Shown one piece after another: positions 33,336 through 42,993 of a DNA stretch of 64,000 bases. Each line of letters opens with the position of its first letter. Within the stretch, counting starts at the first letter, position 1. This DNA is from Paraburkholderia hospita (GTDB lineage: Bacteria; Pseudomonadota; Gammaproteobacteria; Burkholderiales; Burkholderiaceae), in contig NZ_CP026107.1 of NCBI RefSeq assembly GCF_002902965.1, forward strand, positions 1,426,001 to 1,490,000, in the 5' to 3' direction. The notes beneath the pieces are model-generated. The model worked only from the letters and a program-made list of their open reading frames with translations. It was not told the origin of the DNA and made no database searches. The translations under genes were made by a program, and so were the position numbers.

Positions 33336-34085
33336 TCAGCTTGCAGACCCCGACGCCCATTCGCTGAAGCCGGGCCCCTCATGAATGGTTTTATGTCTTG
33401 CCCATTCCACCTCGGCGGCAGTGGCATACGTCACGCCGGGTTCCCACCAAAGTGCGGGTTCCTGCTGGAAAGAGGGGCGTCTTTGCATTCGAGCGACCAG
33501 CGACGCGAGCCTGGGTCGGCCAGCAGCACGCCAGGACAATCGCAACGGGCGCGTTTCAATGAACTGACAGATGCAGGTGAGCAAGATGTCCTGAGCCGAC
33601 ATCACGCCGGGGACGAAAGCGCCGTCAGCGCCGACAAGCTGAGTCTCGAACCAGTCGAGAAGATACTGGTTGCGCATGGCGCATCGCGCCGCATGAACAT
33701 TTTCTTCATGCCTGACCCCAGACCATTGCAGTTGCGACACCATCGTCGTCGACACGCCGAACGTCTGTAAAGTCGCGAGAACGAGTTTGTCGTGCCAGCT
33801 TTGCGTGGCGCGCACATAGTCGCTTGCCAGCGGATCCATCCCCTCCGGCGCAGGCACGCCTGGATAGCTGGACATAAGGTAGTCGATGATCACCGAGGAA
33901 TCCCAAAGCGTCAGGTCACCGTCTACCAGGGTAGGAACCTGAAGGGTCGGCGCGACCTTCGCCCGCTCTTCGACGCTGGGCGTCGTAAAGGTCTCCTCAC
34001 GCTCGAAATCGAGTCCCTTCTCGACCAGCACGATACGGACGGCACGGGCGAAAGGCGATCCTGTCGTGAAGAACAGCTTGCGCAT
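33336..34085 (-). CDS. Glutathione S-transferase family protein
   Basis: A 249-residue GST. The N-terminal thioredoxin-like domain begins MRKLFFTTGSPFARAVRIVL (the Ser/Pro motif contacts glutathione) and contains VPTLVDGDLTLWDSSVIIDY with the cis-proline and the glutathione-binding DSS. The helical C-terminal domain follows (about 90-220). The start is the ATG at 34085. The substrate is unknown; the gene is convergent with the LysR gene. Confidence 0.9.
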   Translation of the reverse strand: MRKLFFTTGSPFARAVRIVLVEKGLDFEREETFTTPSVEERAKVAPTLQVPTLVDGDLTLWDSSVIIDYLMSSYPGVPAPEGMDPLASDYVRATQSWHDKLVLATLQTFGVSTTMVSQLQWSGVRHEENVHAARCAMRNQYLLDWFETQLVGADGAFVPGVMSAQDILLTCICQFIETRPLRLSWRAAGRPRLASLVARMQRRPSFQQEPALWWEPGVTYATAAEVEWARHKTIHEGPGFSEWASGSAS

Positions 34086-34416
34086 CCTGGCCCCCTTGAT
34101 TGACGGACCGCGTTGACCGATATGGATGGATGTTTTTGCTCGTCCAGACGTGCAGCGCCGACCGATTGGCCTTTCAGGCCGTTCAGACCCATCATCAGTC
34201 TGAACCTCGCGACAACGTCGCATCAGCGGCAATTTACGTAGACTGGACAGAAAACGAACGGTTGAAGAACGCGAACGAGTCGCCCGAACCGCACCGAATC
34301 CGCGCGCCCACGAAGCGGACTACACTTCAATCAACCATAGTTGAAAAATGGGCAGGCACGTAAGCAGATTGATGGCACCGGCGTGCGCAAATGTCCGTCC
34401 TCTAGTGGAGACGATC
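34086..34416. other. Divergent promoter region, no gene recognised
   Basis: This 331-base gap separates the GST gene from the CBS-domain gene. A plus-strand frame at 34100-34363 shows no recognisable product. It should hold both promoters; I see no clear operator. Confidence 0.5.
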
Positions 34417-34884
34417 ATGAAAAAGGAGAGAAAGACCGCTCGGCAAATTCTGTCCGAAAACCCTCGGAACGTGATTTCGGTCGGCCCCGCGGACGCCGTG
34501 CTAAAGGCGCTGCATCTGATGGCCGACGAGGATGTCACCACCGTGCTGGTGTTGCAGGGCAGCAATCTTGTCGGCATCCTGTCGCAGCGCGACTACGCCC
34601 GCAAGGTCGAACTGGCCGGCCGCAGTGCCGCCGGGACAACGGTGGCCGACATCATGACTACCCAGGTGTATTACGTCACCCCCGAGCACACCTGTGAACA
34701 GTGTCTGGCGTTGATGCATATAAGAAGGATCCGGCATCTGCCCGTGATCGATTCCGGAAAGGTCATCGGCGTGCTATCCAACAGTGACGTGCTCGAGGAA
34801 CTGATTCAGGAAGACGAACATTTCATCAGCATTCTCGAACACGACATGCTCTACCTGACCGTCGATACGGGCGGTGCCTATTAA
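34417..34884 (+). CDS. Two-CBS-domain protein
   Basis: A 155-residue protein made of a tandem CBS pair. The first repeat has VISVGPADAVLKALHLMADE and VLQGSNLVGILSQRDYAR, the second VYYVTPEHTCEQCLALMHIR and HLPVIDSGKVIGVLSNSDVL. Such Bateman modules bind adenine nucleotides and act as energy sensors. A GGAG site precedes the ATG at 34417. Stand-alone CBS proteins of this size are common in Burkholderia; the partner is unknown. Confidence 0.92.
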   Translation: MKKERKTARQILSENPRNVISVGPADAVLKALHLMADEDVTTVLVLQGSNLVGILSQRDYARKVELAGRSAAGTTVADIMTTQVYYVTPEHTCEQCLALMHIRRIRHLPVIDSGKVIGVLSNSDVLEELIQEDEHFISILEHDMLYLTVDTGGAY

Positions 34885-34962
34885 GCATCCGCGTGCGACC
34901 AGGGATGGGCGTGGTGTCTCGACAGGGACAACCAACCCACGCTCACCCCGCACGCCTCCCCC

Positions 34963-36018
34963 TCAAGTCACACGACAAGACGCGTCCTCACCCGCAGGCG
35001 TGCTGACGACACGCTTGACTTTCATCAGGCGCCCGATCGCGCGGTGCAAGGGCTTGTCAATGTAGCGATAGACGACGCAACCCACCACTGAAGCCACCAC
35101 GACCGCGAGAATCACCCCAGCTGGCGAGCGCACATCGAAACCATGCACGACTTTTGGAACGAGCTTGCGCATCGCCTCGATGACGAACGGGTGGCTGAGA
35201 TAGGTCGCATAGCTCGCATCGCCGAGATACAGCAATCCGCGCGTGAGCGCGCTGTCTACCACGAGGCCTTCGAGACTCAGCGTGCTGATCAGCAGCAGAC
35301 AGGTCGGCACGCCATTTCCCACAACCGGGGAGACGTCCGGCCATACCCGTTCGATACAGGTCATCAGCGCATACATCGCGATGGCCACGAACGCAGCCAG
35401 CGCGACCGGAATTCGTAGCCCTTTCCTCCATACGAACCATACGGCGATGCCTAACGGGAATTCGAGCAACCGGTCGTAGGCGAGGAATTCGACGATCGCC
35501 CGGTTCGAATGCGCGAGGCTCGCAATCAGGAACGCCGCGGCGAGCATCAGCGTGATCGCCGCGAATACCAACGAGGCATTCCGCCGGAACCGCCACAGCG
35601 CAAGCGCCGACGTCGCGTAGAACAGCATCTCGTAGTTCAGCGTCCAGCCGACGAACAGCATCGGGAACATGTGGCCGCTCTCTTTCCTGTATGGAATGAA
35701 AAAGAGCGACTTCAGCAGCTCAGGGACATTGGCGGTCGTCGAATTGAACAGATCGGGCCTAAGCAGCGCGCCGAAGAACACCAGCAACGTCGCGAGCCAA
35801 TAAAGCGGCACGATGCGCACGAGGCGGCTTGCGATGAAGTCGCGCACGCTGGTCGTGCCGGCTTCGAGCGCGAGTGCGATCACAAAGCCACTCAGTACGA
35901 AGAATACGTCAACGCGGAATTCACCGAACACCCGACCGTCCTGTATCAAGACGTGGTGCACGACGACAGTTGTCGCTGTCACTGCGCGAAGGATTCTTAT
36001 TGAATTCAGCCTGCGCAT
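34963..36018 (-). CDS. Acyltransferase 3 family membrane protein (OafA/YrhL-like)
   Basis: A 351-residue polytopic protein of the acyltransferase-3 family. The early motif RAVTATTVVVHHVLIQDG carries the conserved histidine, and VDVFFVLSGFVIALAL and RLVRIVPLYWLATLLVF are diagnostic. About ten transmembrane helices follow, ending YATYLSHPFVIEAMRKLVPK. Members O-acetylate sugars of LPS, exopolysaccharide or Nod factors. No glycan gene is adjacent, so the acceptor is unknown. Confidence 0.9.
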   Translation of the reverse strand: MRRLNSIRILRAVTATTVVVHHVLIQDGRVFGEFRVDVFFVLSGFVIALALEAGTTSVRDFIASRLVRIVPLYWLATLLVFFGALLRPDLFNSTTANVPELLKSLFFIPYRKESGHMFPMLFVGWTLNYEMLFYATSALALWRFRRNASLVFAAITLMLAAAFLIASLAHSNRAIVEFLAYDRLLEFPLGIAVWFVWRKGLRIPVALAAFVAIAMYALMTCIERVWPDVSPVVGNGVPTCLLLISTLSLEGLVVDSALTRGLLYLGDASYATYLSHPFVIEAMRKLVPKVVHGFDVRSPAGVILAVVVASVVGCVVYRYIDKPLHRAIGRLMKVKRVVSTPAGEDASCRVT

Positions 36019-36853
36019 CGCTCACCCATTGATGAGTAAACCATACCTGGCTGTGCTCCAGGCGTGAGGAGGCAGGCGATACGTCGCAGCGGTCACAAGA
36101 TCGCCAGGGGTATCGTGCCTTTGCCGGTGTTCTTTACGAAGTCGTGCATCGTCAAATCGTGCATCGCCGCCTCCGCGTATCTCCGTCGAGAGAAACATCT
36201 GCGCAAAACGAAACGCTCGCGCGATCCGGATGCGCGATCGTTTCATCGCTTGAACAGGAGTGTGTAATTGAAGACGGCGGTATTCCACCCGAAGCGTCGA
36301 ATTCTGTCTTGCGATCGCGGTACCAACGAACCCGAACATGGAGCGTATCGAAGTCGAATCAGCGCGAGGTCCAACACATAATGCGGCAAACGGGCCGCAA
36401 ATAATGGTGCGCGACCGTCCACTCCCAGCGATGGTAATGTTTGCGCGAAGACACTACTGTTAGGCGCCGCACAGAAGCTCGACGGGAAACGCAAAAATTA
36501 CCGGATGCAGGTGCTCGCAGGCAGATAGATTCATACGCAACCAATGACATCATTGTCCGACGACGCGACGGAAAGATCGGTTGGGAGTGTCCGTTACCTG
36601 GATAACGCGGACGATTCGATTGCGGATTCAACCGGTCGCGTGCGCGCATACGATTGATGGACTCGCGCCAGCCGAGGCTTACGATCGGAAAGGCGCGAGC
36701 CTCACCGTGTTTCGCGAGCTATCTGAGCTGTCGGCGTGCCGACGCAACCAGCACCATCCACAAGAAAATTCCAGCGGCCATCCCCCGAGCCAACTACACT
36801 CGAATTCGCGCCACCTTACAACGGCTCATCCTAATCCAAGGAGCACGCCCGAC
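36019..36853. other. 835-base gap with no supported gene
   Basis: Several short open frames occur on both strands (for example minus 36022-36339 and 36243-36494), but none has a recognisable family or ribosome site. Sequence near 36230-36420 is less GC-rich and may be decayed coding DNA. The right end is the leader of the NADH dehydrogenase-like gene. Confidence 0.45.
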
Positions 36854-38098
36854 ATGGATACGGACACGAAGCGGATCGTAGTGATCGGCGCCGGCTTTGC
36901 CGGGCTGTGGAGCGCGCTGGGCGCGGCGCGCAAGCTCGACGAACTGCACATGCCAACGGATCAGGTCGAGGTCGTGGTGATCAACGGCACGCCGTATCAC
37001 AGCATTCGCGTGCGCAACTACGAGCAGCCGCTCGACGACACGCTCGTGCCGCTCGCCGACGTGCTCGATCCAGCAGGCGTCCGACGGATTCAGGGCATAG
37101 TCCGCTCGATCGATCTGCCAAACCATCGCGTCGGATTCGAATCCGGCGATTCATCTACTCAATGGATCGGCTACGACCGCCTGATCCTGGCAGCGGGAAG
37201 CGAGTTGGCACGTCCGGCAATTCCCGGGCTACACGAGTTCACATTCGACGTCGATACGTTCGAAGGCGCCGCGAAGCTCCACGCACATCTGCTCGCCTTG
37301 CCGGAAAGGCCCGAAGCGCCGGGACGCTACACCGTGGTCGTAGTTGGTGCAGGCCTGACGGGCGTCGAACTCGCCGCCGAATTACCCGCGCGGCTGCGCG
37401 GCATCGTCGGCGACAACGCAAGCGCCGAGGTGCGCGTGATTCTCGCCGACCGCTCTGCGAAGATCGGTCAGGCGATGGGCGGCGCGCAACCGGTCATCGA
37501 AGAAGCGCTACGCGCGCAAGGCGTCGAGCTTAGGCCGGGCGTGTCGCTCGAAGCCGTCACACGCGACGGCGTGCAACTGACGGGCGGCGAGCACATCGAC
37601 GCCGCGACCGTTGTCTGGTGCGGCGGCATGCGCGCCAATCCGCTGACCGCGCAATTCCCCGTGTCGCTCGACGCGTTCGGACGCGTGCCCGTCGATTCGT
37701 TCCTGCGCGTCACCGACGTGCCCGGCGTGTTTGCAGCGGGCGATTGCGCGCGCATCCTGATCGACGGCGAACGGCCCTCCGTGATGTCCTGCCAGCACAG
37801 CCGCCCGATGGGGCGCCACGCGGGCCACAATGTCGTCTGCGACCTGCTGGGCCTCGCGATGCTGCCGCTTTGCATCGACTGGTACACGACCATCCTCGAT
37901 CTCGGCCCGTGGGGCGCCGTCTACACGGAAGGCTGGGAGCGCCGCCTCGCGTCGCAAGGCGAAGCCGCGAAACAGACCAAGCGCACGATCAACTGCGACC
38001 GCATCTATCCGCCCAGCACGAAGCAGCGCGAAGACATCCTGCAAGCGGCGGCGCCCGTCGTGCAGGCGCCCCCCTACACCGTCCGTGGCGCGGACTGA
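36854..38098 (+). CDS. Type II NADH dehydrogenase-like FAD/NAD(P) oxidoreductase
   Basis: A 414-residue two-dinucleotide-fold flavoprotein. The FAD-binding site is RIVVIGAGFAGLWSALGAAR, the NADH site TVVVVGAGLTGVELAAELPA, and the FAD ribityl-binding motif PGVFAAGDCARI; YDRLILAAGSE is also conserved. It has the NDH-2 fold and probably passes electrons from NADH to quinone at the membrane. The ATG at 36854 is used because the conserved fold begins seven residues later. It is convergent with hrcC and has no visible T3SS link. Confidence 0.88.
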   Translation: MDTDTKRIVVIGAGFAGLWSALGAARKLDELHMPTDQVEVVVINGTPYHSIRVRNYEQPLDDTLVPLADVLDPAGVRRIQGIVRSIDLPNHRVGFESGDSSTQWIGYDRLILAAGSELARPAIPGLHEFTFDVDTFEGAAKLHAHLLALPERPEAPGRYTVVVVGAGLTGVELAAELPARLRGIVGDNASAEVRVILADRSAKIGQAMGGAQPVIEEALRAQGVELRPGVSLEAVTRDGVQLTGGEHIDAATVVWCGGMRANPLTAQFPVSLDAFGRVPVDSFLRVTDVPGVFAAGDCARILIDGERPSVMSCQHSRPMGRHAGHNVVCDLLGLAMLPLCIDWYTTILDLGPWGAVYTEGWERRLASQGEAAKQTKRTINCDRIYPPSTKQREDILQAAAPVVQAPPYTVRGAD

Positions 38099-38106
38099 AC
38101 CCACGC

Positions 38107-39885
38107 TTAGAATTCGATCACGCGCGGCGTCAGCAACACGAGCCGTTCCATATGGCTGCTCTGATGCGTGCGCGAGCGGAACAGCGCGCCGAGCACAGGA
38201 ATCTTCGACAGCACGGGCACGCCCGTATTCAGATTCGAGTCGCTGTCGATCCGGTAGCCGGCGATCAGCAGACTCTGCCCTTCGGCGACGACGGCTTCCG
38301 TATCGATCTCGCTGGTGCGGATTTCGGGAATATCTTTCACGCTGGCGCCCGTCGGCTGGCCGTCTTCGACGTGTACCTGCAGCTTGATCTGCTGCGTGCC
38401 GTTCGTATCGACCACCATCGGCAGCACGCGCAGCGTATTGCCGACCTGCACGCTGAACAGATTGCTCGACGTAAAGCCCGAGACGGGGATGAAGAACTGC
38501 GTCTTGTTGTTCATCACGGCTTCGACGTTGTCGAGCGTCGCAACCTTCGGGCTCGCATCGATGCGCGCAAGATTGTTTTGCTCCAGCGCATCGATGCGCG
38601 TCAGCAGATAACGGCTCGCGTCGCCGATCACGGCCGTGAGCGACCCGCCCGTCGGCGTCGCCGTGGCGACGAGATTGCCGGCTGTGTCGAGCGAAGAAAA
38701 CGTCGGGCTCACATTGCCGTTGAAGTTGTTCGCGTTGGCACTGCCGCTGCCCGTCTGGAAATCGACGTGACTCGAATGCGCGTGCCAGTCGACGCCCAGT
38801 TGCTTCAACGCGCCGTCGTCGATCTCGATGATGTGCGCTTCGATCTCGACCATCCGGCGCTTCACGTCGAGCCGGTCGATCAGTTGCTGGTACTGGCCGA
38901 CGCGGTCGGGCAGATCGCGGATCAGCACCGAGTTGGTCCGCGCGTCGGCCTGGATGACGGGCAGCGAGCCCGCGCCGTCCGGCACGGCCGCCGTCGCCGC
39001 GCGTCCCGCGCTCTGCGGGCCGTTGCCCGATGCGCCGCCCGCGCCGGGCATCCCAACCGGCCCGCCGCCCGCCGCCGTCACGCCCGCGAACACATCGGGC
39101 AGCGGCGGATTCACGCCGCCGTTGTTGTACGGCGAGCCGCCATTGGTGCCGCCCTGCACGTCCGCATACGGGCTGACCTGTTGCAGGTTCGCGGTGCCGT
39201 CGGCGGATGCGCGCGACGTGCCCTGTTGATCGCTGTCCCGATCCGGGTGATAGAGACTCGCGATCACATGCGCGACGCCAGGCACGACCTGGGTCTTGCC
39301 GTTCACGGTGATCGTATGATCCGCCGCCCAGCCGTAGCGCAGCGGGAACGCGCGCACTTCGCTGCCCGTGCGGCGGTTCGCGTTCTGGTCCAGGCGCGCG
39401 GCCACCTCGTCGACGAGCTGGATCAGCCGGTGCGGCCCGGTGATCAGCGCGACGCCCTGCTCCGGGTCGTAGACGATCGGGAATCGGTCGGTGTCGAGCC
39501 CGATCTGCTTCAGCGTCGAACGCAGGCTCTGCGTGCCCGCGAAGTCGAGCTTGATGACCTTGGTCGTCACATCGTCGGCGGTGCTGATCGAGAGCACGCT
39601 GCCGTCGTAAAACCACACGAAGCCGAATGTCGCCGCCATCGTGTCGATGAACTTGCGCGGCGGCAGATCGAAGCGTCCCGACACGGTGCCCTGCACGTTC
39701 GGCGCAATCGTCGCGATGATGCCCTGGCTCGCCGCGAAGTCGCGCAGCACGTCTTTCAGGTCGCGGCTTTCCACCGATATGTGCACTTCGCCGGGCCGCC
39801 ACGTGATCGGTGCGGCGTGGCCCGCGTTCAAGCCTATCATCAGCAGGGCGGCCGCGATCGCGCGGTGACGGAATGTGAGTTTCAT
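38107..39885 (-). CDS. hrcC: Type III secretion outer-membrane secretin HrcC (SctC)
   Basis: A 592-residue secretin. The signal peptide spans about 1-24 (MKLTFRHRAIAAALLMIGLN). Ring-building N domains follow (VHISVESRDLKDVLRDFAAS; IDTMAATFGFVWFYDGSVLS), then a Gly/Pro-rich insert (about 245-315) and the secretin core (MVEIEAHIIEIDDGALKQLG, KVATLDNVEAVMNNKTQFFI, ERLVLLTPRVIEF). It forms the outer-membrane channel. It lies 51 bases downstream of the regulator gene hrpB and is the last gene of the left arm, as in Ralstonia and Xanthomonas. No PIP box is directly upstream. Confidence 0.95.
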   Translation of the reverse strand: MKLTFRHRAIAAALLMIGLNAGHAAPITWRPGEVHISVESRDLKDVLRDFAASQGIIATIAPNVQGTVSGRFDLPPRKFIDTMAATFGFVWFYDGSVLSISTADDVTTKVIKLDFAGTQSLRSTLKQIGLDTDRFPIVYDPEQGVALITGPHRLIQLVDEVAARLDQNANRRTGSEVRAFPLRYGWAADHTITVNGKTQVVPGVAHVIASLYHPDRDSDQQGTSRASADGTANLQQVSPYADVQGGTNGGSPYNNGGVNPPLPDVFAGVTAAGGGPVGMPGAGGASGNGPQSAGRAATAAVPDGAGSLPVIQADARTNSVLIRDLPDRVGQYQQLIDRLDVKRRMVEIEAHIIEIDDGALKQLGVDWHAHSSHVDFQTGSGSANANNFNGNVSPTFSSLDTAGNLVATATPTGGSLTAVIGDASRYLLTRIDALEQNNLARIDASPKVATLDNVEAVMNNKTQFFIPVSGFTSSNLFSVQVGNTLRVLPMVVDTNGTQQIKLQVHVEDGQPTGASVKDIPEIRTSEIDTEAVVAEGQSLLIAGYRIDSDSNLNTGVPVLSKIPVLGALFRSRTHQSSHMERLVLLTPRVIEF

Positions 39886-39936
39886 GATCGACGCTCGGTA
39901 TAGGTGTGGTTTTGGCGGAATGGTCTCGAAAGGATC

Positions 39937-41391
39937 TCAGCGGTTCAGCGTGTCCGAAGGCGATTCGTTGAATTCGCGGCGGTAGCTGTTGACGAGCGTC
40001 GAGCGGTTGCTGACGCCCCACTTGACGGCTGTCGCGAGAATGCCTTGCTCGTGCGCGCTGTCGTCGGCTTCGAGTTCCGCGCGGATGCGCTCCATGCGCA
40101 GGCGGCGGATGATCTCGGTCGGTGTGGAGCCGAGGCTCGTCTTGAATGCGCTCTGCAACGCCCGATCCGTCACGCCGACTTGCGCGGCGATTTCGCGGAT
40201 CGACAGGTCCTTGCGCTCCAGGTTGTCGAGCAGATAGCGATAGGCGCGCCGATAACGCGCAGGCAGCCGCGTGCCGATGTCGTCGAGCTGTTCCGGCGCG
40301 CGCGCGATGCGCTGGCCGTAGCGCGCGAGCGCGCCGGCTTCGTCGCGGATGCAATTGACGGCGGCCAGCGCATAGCGCGTGTACACCTCCAGCGACTCGC
40401 CGCTGCGCCCCTGCAGATGGCGCAGCTTCGCGAGGCAATACAGATACTCCAGTTGCCGATGGCTCTGCGGCATACGCACCTCGGCCGTCAGCAACACGAG
40501 CACCGACTCGGCCAGCGACGACACGCCGCCAGCAAGACTCGCGAGCACGATCTCGATACGCACCGCGCTCTGATAGTTCTGGATGCCCTGCTTGCCCGCC
40601 CACTCCGCATGCGCAACGATCTGCTGCTGCGCGTCGCGCTCGCCGCCCGCCAGTCGCGCCAGCCCATCGAGAAACTCGACGCGCCCACGCAGCAACTGGT
40701 CTTCAATCGCGCCCGTCAACAGTCGCAGCGCGGCGGGCCGTTGCGGCGCGACGCGCGGCGCGGCGTCGCCCGTCAGGCCAACTTGCCAGTAGATGTGATC
40801 GGACAGCGTCGCGCGCGAGCGCAGCGTGCTCTGCGCTTCGACGTCGAACCGCACGGTGCTCAAGAGACGCTGCCAGCCGTCTGCATGATGAAACGCGCCA
40901 TTCGATGTCACTTCGTCGAGCAGGTCTTCGAGCGTATCGAGCACGGCATCCGCATCGCGCAGACGGCCCACGCTGAACAGCACGCCGAACGCGCCGAACA
41001 GCGCGTCGAGCCGCAGCGCGACGCTCGCCAGCGGATGATCGGCGATCTGCATGAAGCACGACATCGCGGTGCCGTAGCGGTAACGGAACAGCGCTTGCCA
41101 GCCCGCGTTGCGGCACGACGCGAAGCGCATGCCGTCCTTGTCGTCGCGCATGCGCTTTTGCGCTTCGCGGTACGAGTCGTCGGCATCGACCTCCATGCCG
41201 AGCGACAGTTGCAGATCGCCCTGCAATTGCAGCAGCGCGGCAGGCGGCGCATCGTCGTGGCTATCGACGAGCCGCTGCACGTTTGCCGCCGCGGCATGCA
41301 CATGGCCGTTGCGAATCAGTTCGACGACGCTGGAAGGCACCGACGCTGCGTTGAGCATCGACACGTACGGGAAGTAGTAGGTAACGAGCAT
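39937..41391 (-). CDS. hrpB: AraC-family hrp gene activator HrpB (HrpX-type)
   Basis: A 484-residue protein. The N-terminal ~340 residues are helical, TPR-like (e.g. SSVVELIRNGHVHAAAANVQ; ALLQLQGDLQLSLGMEVDAD). The C-terminal ~110 residues are an AraC DNA-binding domain (YRRAYRYLLDNLERKDLSIR, EIAAQVGVTDRALQSAFKTS, GSTPTEIIRRLRMERIRAEL, WGVSNRSTLVNSYRREFNES). This architecture and location between hrcT and hrcC match Ralstonia HrpB. It should bind the PIP/hrpII boxes listed here. It has 250 bases of upstream DNA without a PIP box, consistent with control by the HrpG-like regulator instead. Confidence 0.93.
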   Translation of the reverse strand: MLVTYYFPYVSMLNAASVPSSVVELIRNGHVHAAAANVQRLVDSHDDAPPAALLQLQGDLQLSLGMEVDADDSYREAQKRMRDDKDGMRFASCRNAGWQALFRYRYGTAMSCFMQIADHPLASVALRLDALFGAFGVLFSVGRLRDADAVLDTLEDLLDEVTSNGAFHHADGWQRLLSTVRFDVEAQSTLRSRATLSDHIYWQVGLTGDAAPRVAPQRPAALRLLTGAIEDQLLRGRVEFLDGLARLAGGERDAQQQIVAHAEWAGKQGIQNYQSAVRIEIVLASLAGGVSSLAESVLVLLTAEVRMPQSHRQLEYLYCLAKLRHLQGRSGESLEVYTRYALAAVNCIRDEAGALARYGQRIARAPEQLDDIGTRLPARYRRAYRYLLDNLERKDLSIREIAAQVGVTDRALQSAFKTSLGSTPTEIIRRLRMERIRAELEADDSAHEQGILATAVKWGVSNRSTLVNSYRREFNESPSDTLNR

Positions 41392-41641
41392 GGCTGTGGC
41401 TGATTCCGTCGTAAGGCTCGCGCAGGCGTCGGGCCGATGCTGCGTGAGCGCGTTGAAACGATTGCGACGTTTTTGCTACGGACGTCGCGGTGACGGAATG
41501 CACTGTAGCCAGGCAGAAATGTGAAAAGCTCAATAATCAGAGGAAACAGTTGAGGCTTGAGTAAAGTTGAGATTTGACGCGCGCGGCAGACAAGAACCCT
41601 CAACAAAGCTCACTTCTTTGCTTGTACGCGGACCGCTGACA

Positions 41642-42499
41642 TCACGGCGACACATCGTTGCGAAGCGGCTGCGCGCCCGGCTTCAGATCGGTGTCGCGGT
41701 CGCTCATCTGCGCGATCGCGCGAACCTGCTCCTTGAAGAGCCGCAAGTCGAGCTGGTCCTGCACCTGGTGCACGAAAAGACCCGCGAAGACGGCCAGCAT
41801 CAGCACCGTCACTGCGCCCTTGATCGGTTGACTCAACGCGCTCAGATCGAGTTTCTGCGCGGCCTTCGACGCGAGATTCGCACCGAGGTCGATCAGCAGC
41901 AACACGAGCAGCATCGGCGCGGCGAGCTTCGCGATGGTCTGCATCAGCGTGTCCGTCTGATGCATCGCGAACACGGCGAGGAAATCCGTCGACATCGGCT
42001 TCGTCGATGCGACCGGCCACCATCGATACGACTCGTACAGCGCCTCCAGCAAAAACTGCATGCCTCCCAGCGACCAGAACGCAACGGTCGCGATCTGGCC
42101 GAGCAGCGTCGCGGACGGTGTGGATTGTTGCGACAGCATCGGGTTGCTCAACTGCGCGTTGTTGTAGCCCGTCAGATTATCCAGATAGATACCCGCGCCT
42201 TCCGCGACCCAGAACACCGTCGCCGCCGCGAACCCCATCACGACGCCGATCAGCGTTTCACGCAAGCTTGTGATCACCAGCGCGAAGCCCGTCAGCGAAT
42301 CGGCGAACGACTCCGGCTGCGCAAGCGCGACGAACAGCGAGAAGCTCAACGCGACGCCATTGCGCAAGCGGCCTTGCAGCACGCCGTCGGCGGTGGGCGG
42401 AAACAGCGTCATGATCGCGTAGAGCCGCAGCGAGCAGACGCCGAGCACGGCAAGGTGCTTGAGCAGCCAGGGGCCGTAAAATTGCAGAAGCTCGTTCAT
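41642..42499 (-). CDS. hrcT: Type III export apparatus protein HrcT (SctT)
   Basis: A 285-residue inner-membrane protein of the SpaR/YscT/FliR family. Helices include LLKHLAVLGVCSLRLYAIMT and FALVITSLRETLIGVVMGFA, with the conserved ATVFWVAEGAGIYLDNLTGY segment and SQPIKGAVTVLMLAVFAGLF. It helps form the export gate with HrcR, S, U and V. The ATG at 42499 overlaps the hrpB7 stop by 4 bases. Confidence 0.95.
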   Translation of the reverse strand: MNELLQFYGPWLLKHLAVLGVCSLRLYAIMTLFPPTADGVLQGRLRNGVALSFSLFVALAQPESFADSLTGFALVITSLRETLIGVVMGFAAATVFWVAEGAGIYLDNLTGYNNAQLSNPMLSQQSTPSATLLGQIATVAFWSLGGMQFLLEALYESYRWWPVASTKPMSTDFLAVFAMHQTDTLMQTIAKLAAPMLLVLLLIDLGANLASKAAQKLDLSALSQPIKGAVTVLMLAVFAGLFVHQVQDQLDLRLFKEQVRAIAQMSDRDTDLKPGAQPLRNDVSP

Positions 42500-42993
42500 C
42501 CGCGTGCAAGGCGCGCGAGCGCCGTCTCCTCGATGTCCTCGTCTTCCGCGTCGGCAGCGATGCCATCGAGCACGCGCTGCAATATGCCGATGCGCTTTTC
42601 GCACAAGTCGATGCGTCCACGGTTCTTCGCGATCTCGCGGCGCGTGTTTGCGATTCCGGCGTCGTGCTCGATGAGCGCGTGTTGCGCGGCTTTCACGGCT
42701 TCACATGCCGTCGCGTGGTGCCGGTTGACTTCTTCCGCGTACAGGCGGATCGCCGTCAACGTATCGATCGAAAATGGCTCCGCGCCCGCCATCATCGCGC
42801 TGATGCGCTGGCGGTACGAACGCGCCTGCGCTTCGAGTTCCGCTGCATGCCCACGCGCCTGCGCTTCGTTTTCGACCAATGGCAAGCGCGCCGCAACGAA
42901 TTGCGCGAGCCTCGCGCGCAAGTCCTGCTCGGAGCGCTGACGGCGCGATACGGCGCGCGACAACGCAGCAATCTGCCGTTTCGGCGCGCTCAT
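42496..42993 (-). CDS. hrpB7: HrpB7 (SctO-type) stalk protein
   Basis: A 165-residue, almost entirely helical, charged protein with coiled-coil character ([60 protein letters not shown]). Sequence identity among HrpB7/YscO/FliJ proteins is low; the call rests on size, composition and position between hrcN and hrcT. It would link the ATPase ring to the export gate. It overlaps hrcN and hrcT by 4 bases each. Confidence 0.8.
   Translation of the reverse strand: MSAPKRQIAALSRAVSRRQRSEQDLRARLAQFVAARLPLVENEAQARGHAAELEAQARSYRQRISAMMAGAEPFSIDTLTAIRLYAEEVNRHHATACEAVKAAQHALIEHDAGIANTRREIAKNRGRIDLCEKRIGILQRVLDGIAADAEDEDIEETALARLARG

Noticed and set aside
37508..40603. Very long minus-strand open frame (over 1000 codons) across the dehydrogenase, hrcC and hrpB region
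   Set aside because: It is out of frame with well-recognised genes on both strands and has arginine-rich low-complexity composition typical of GC-rich shadow frames.
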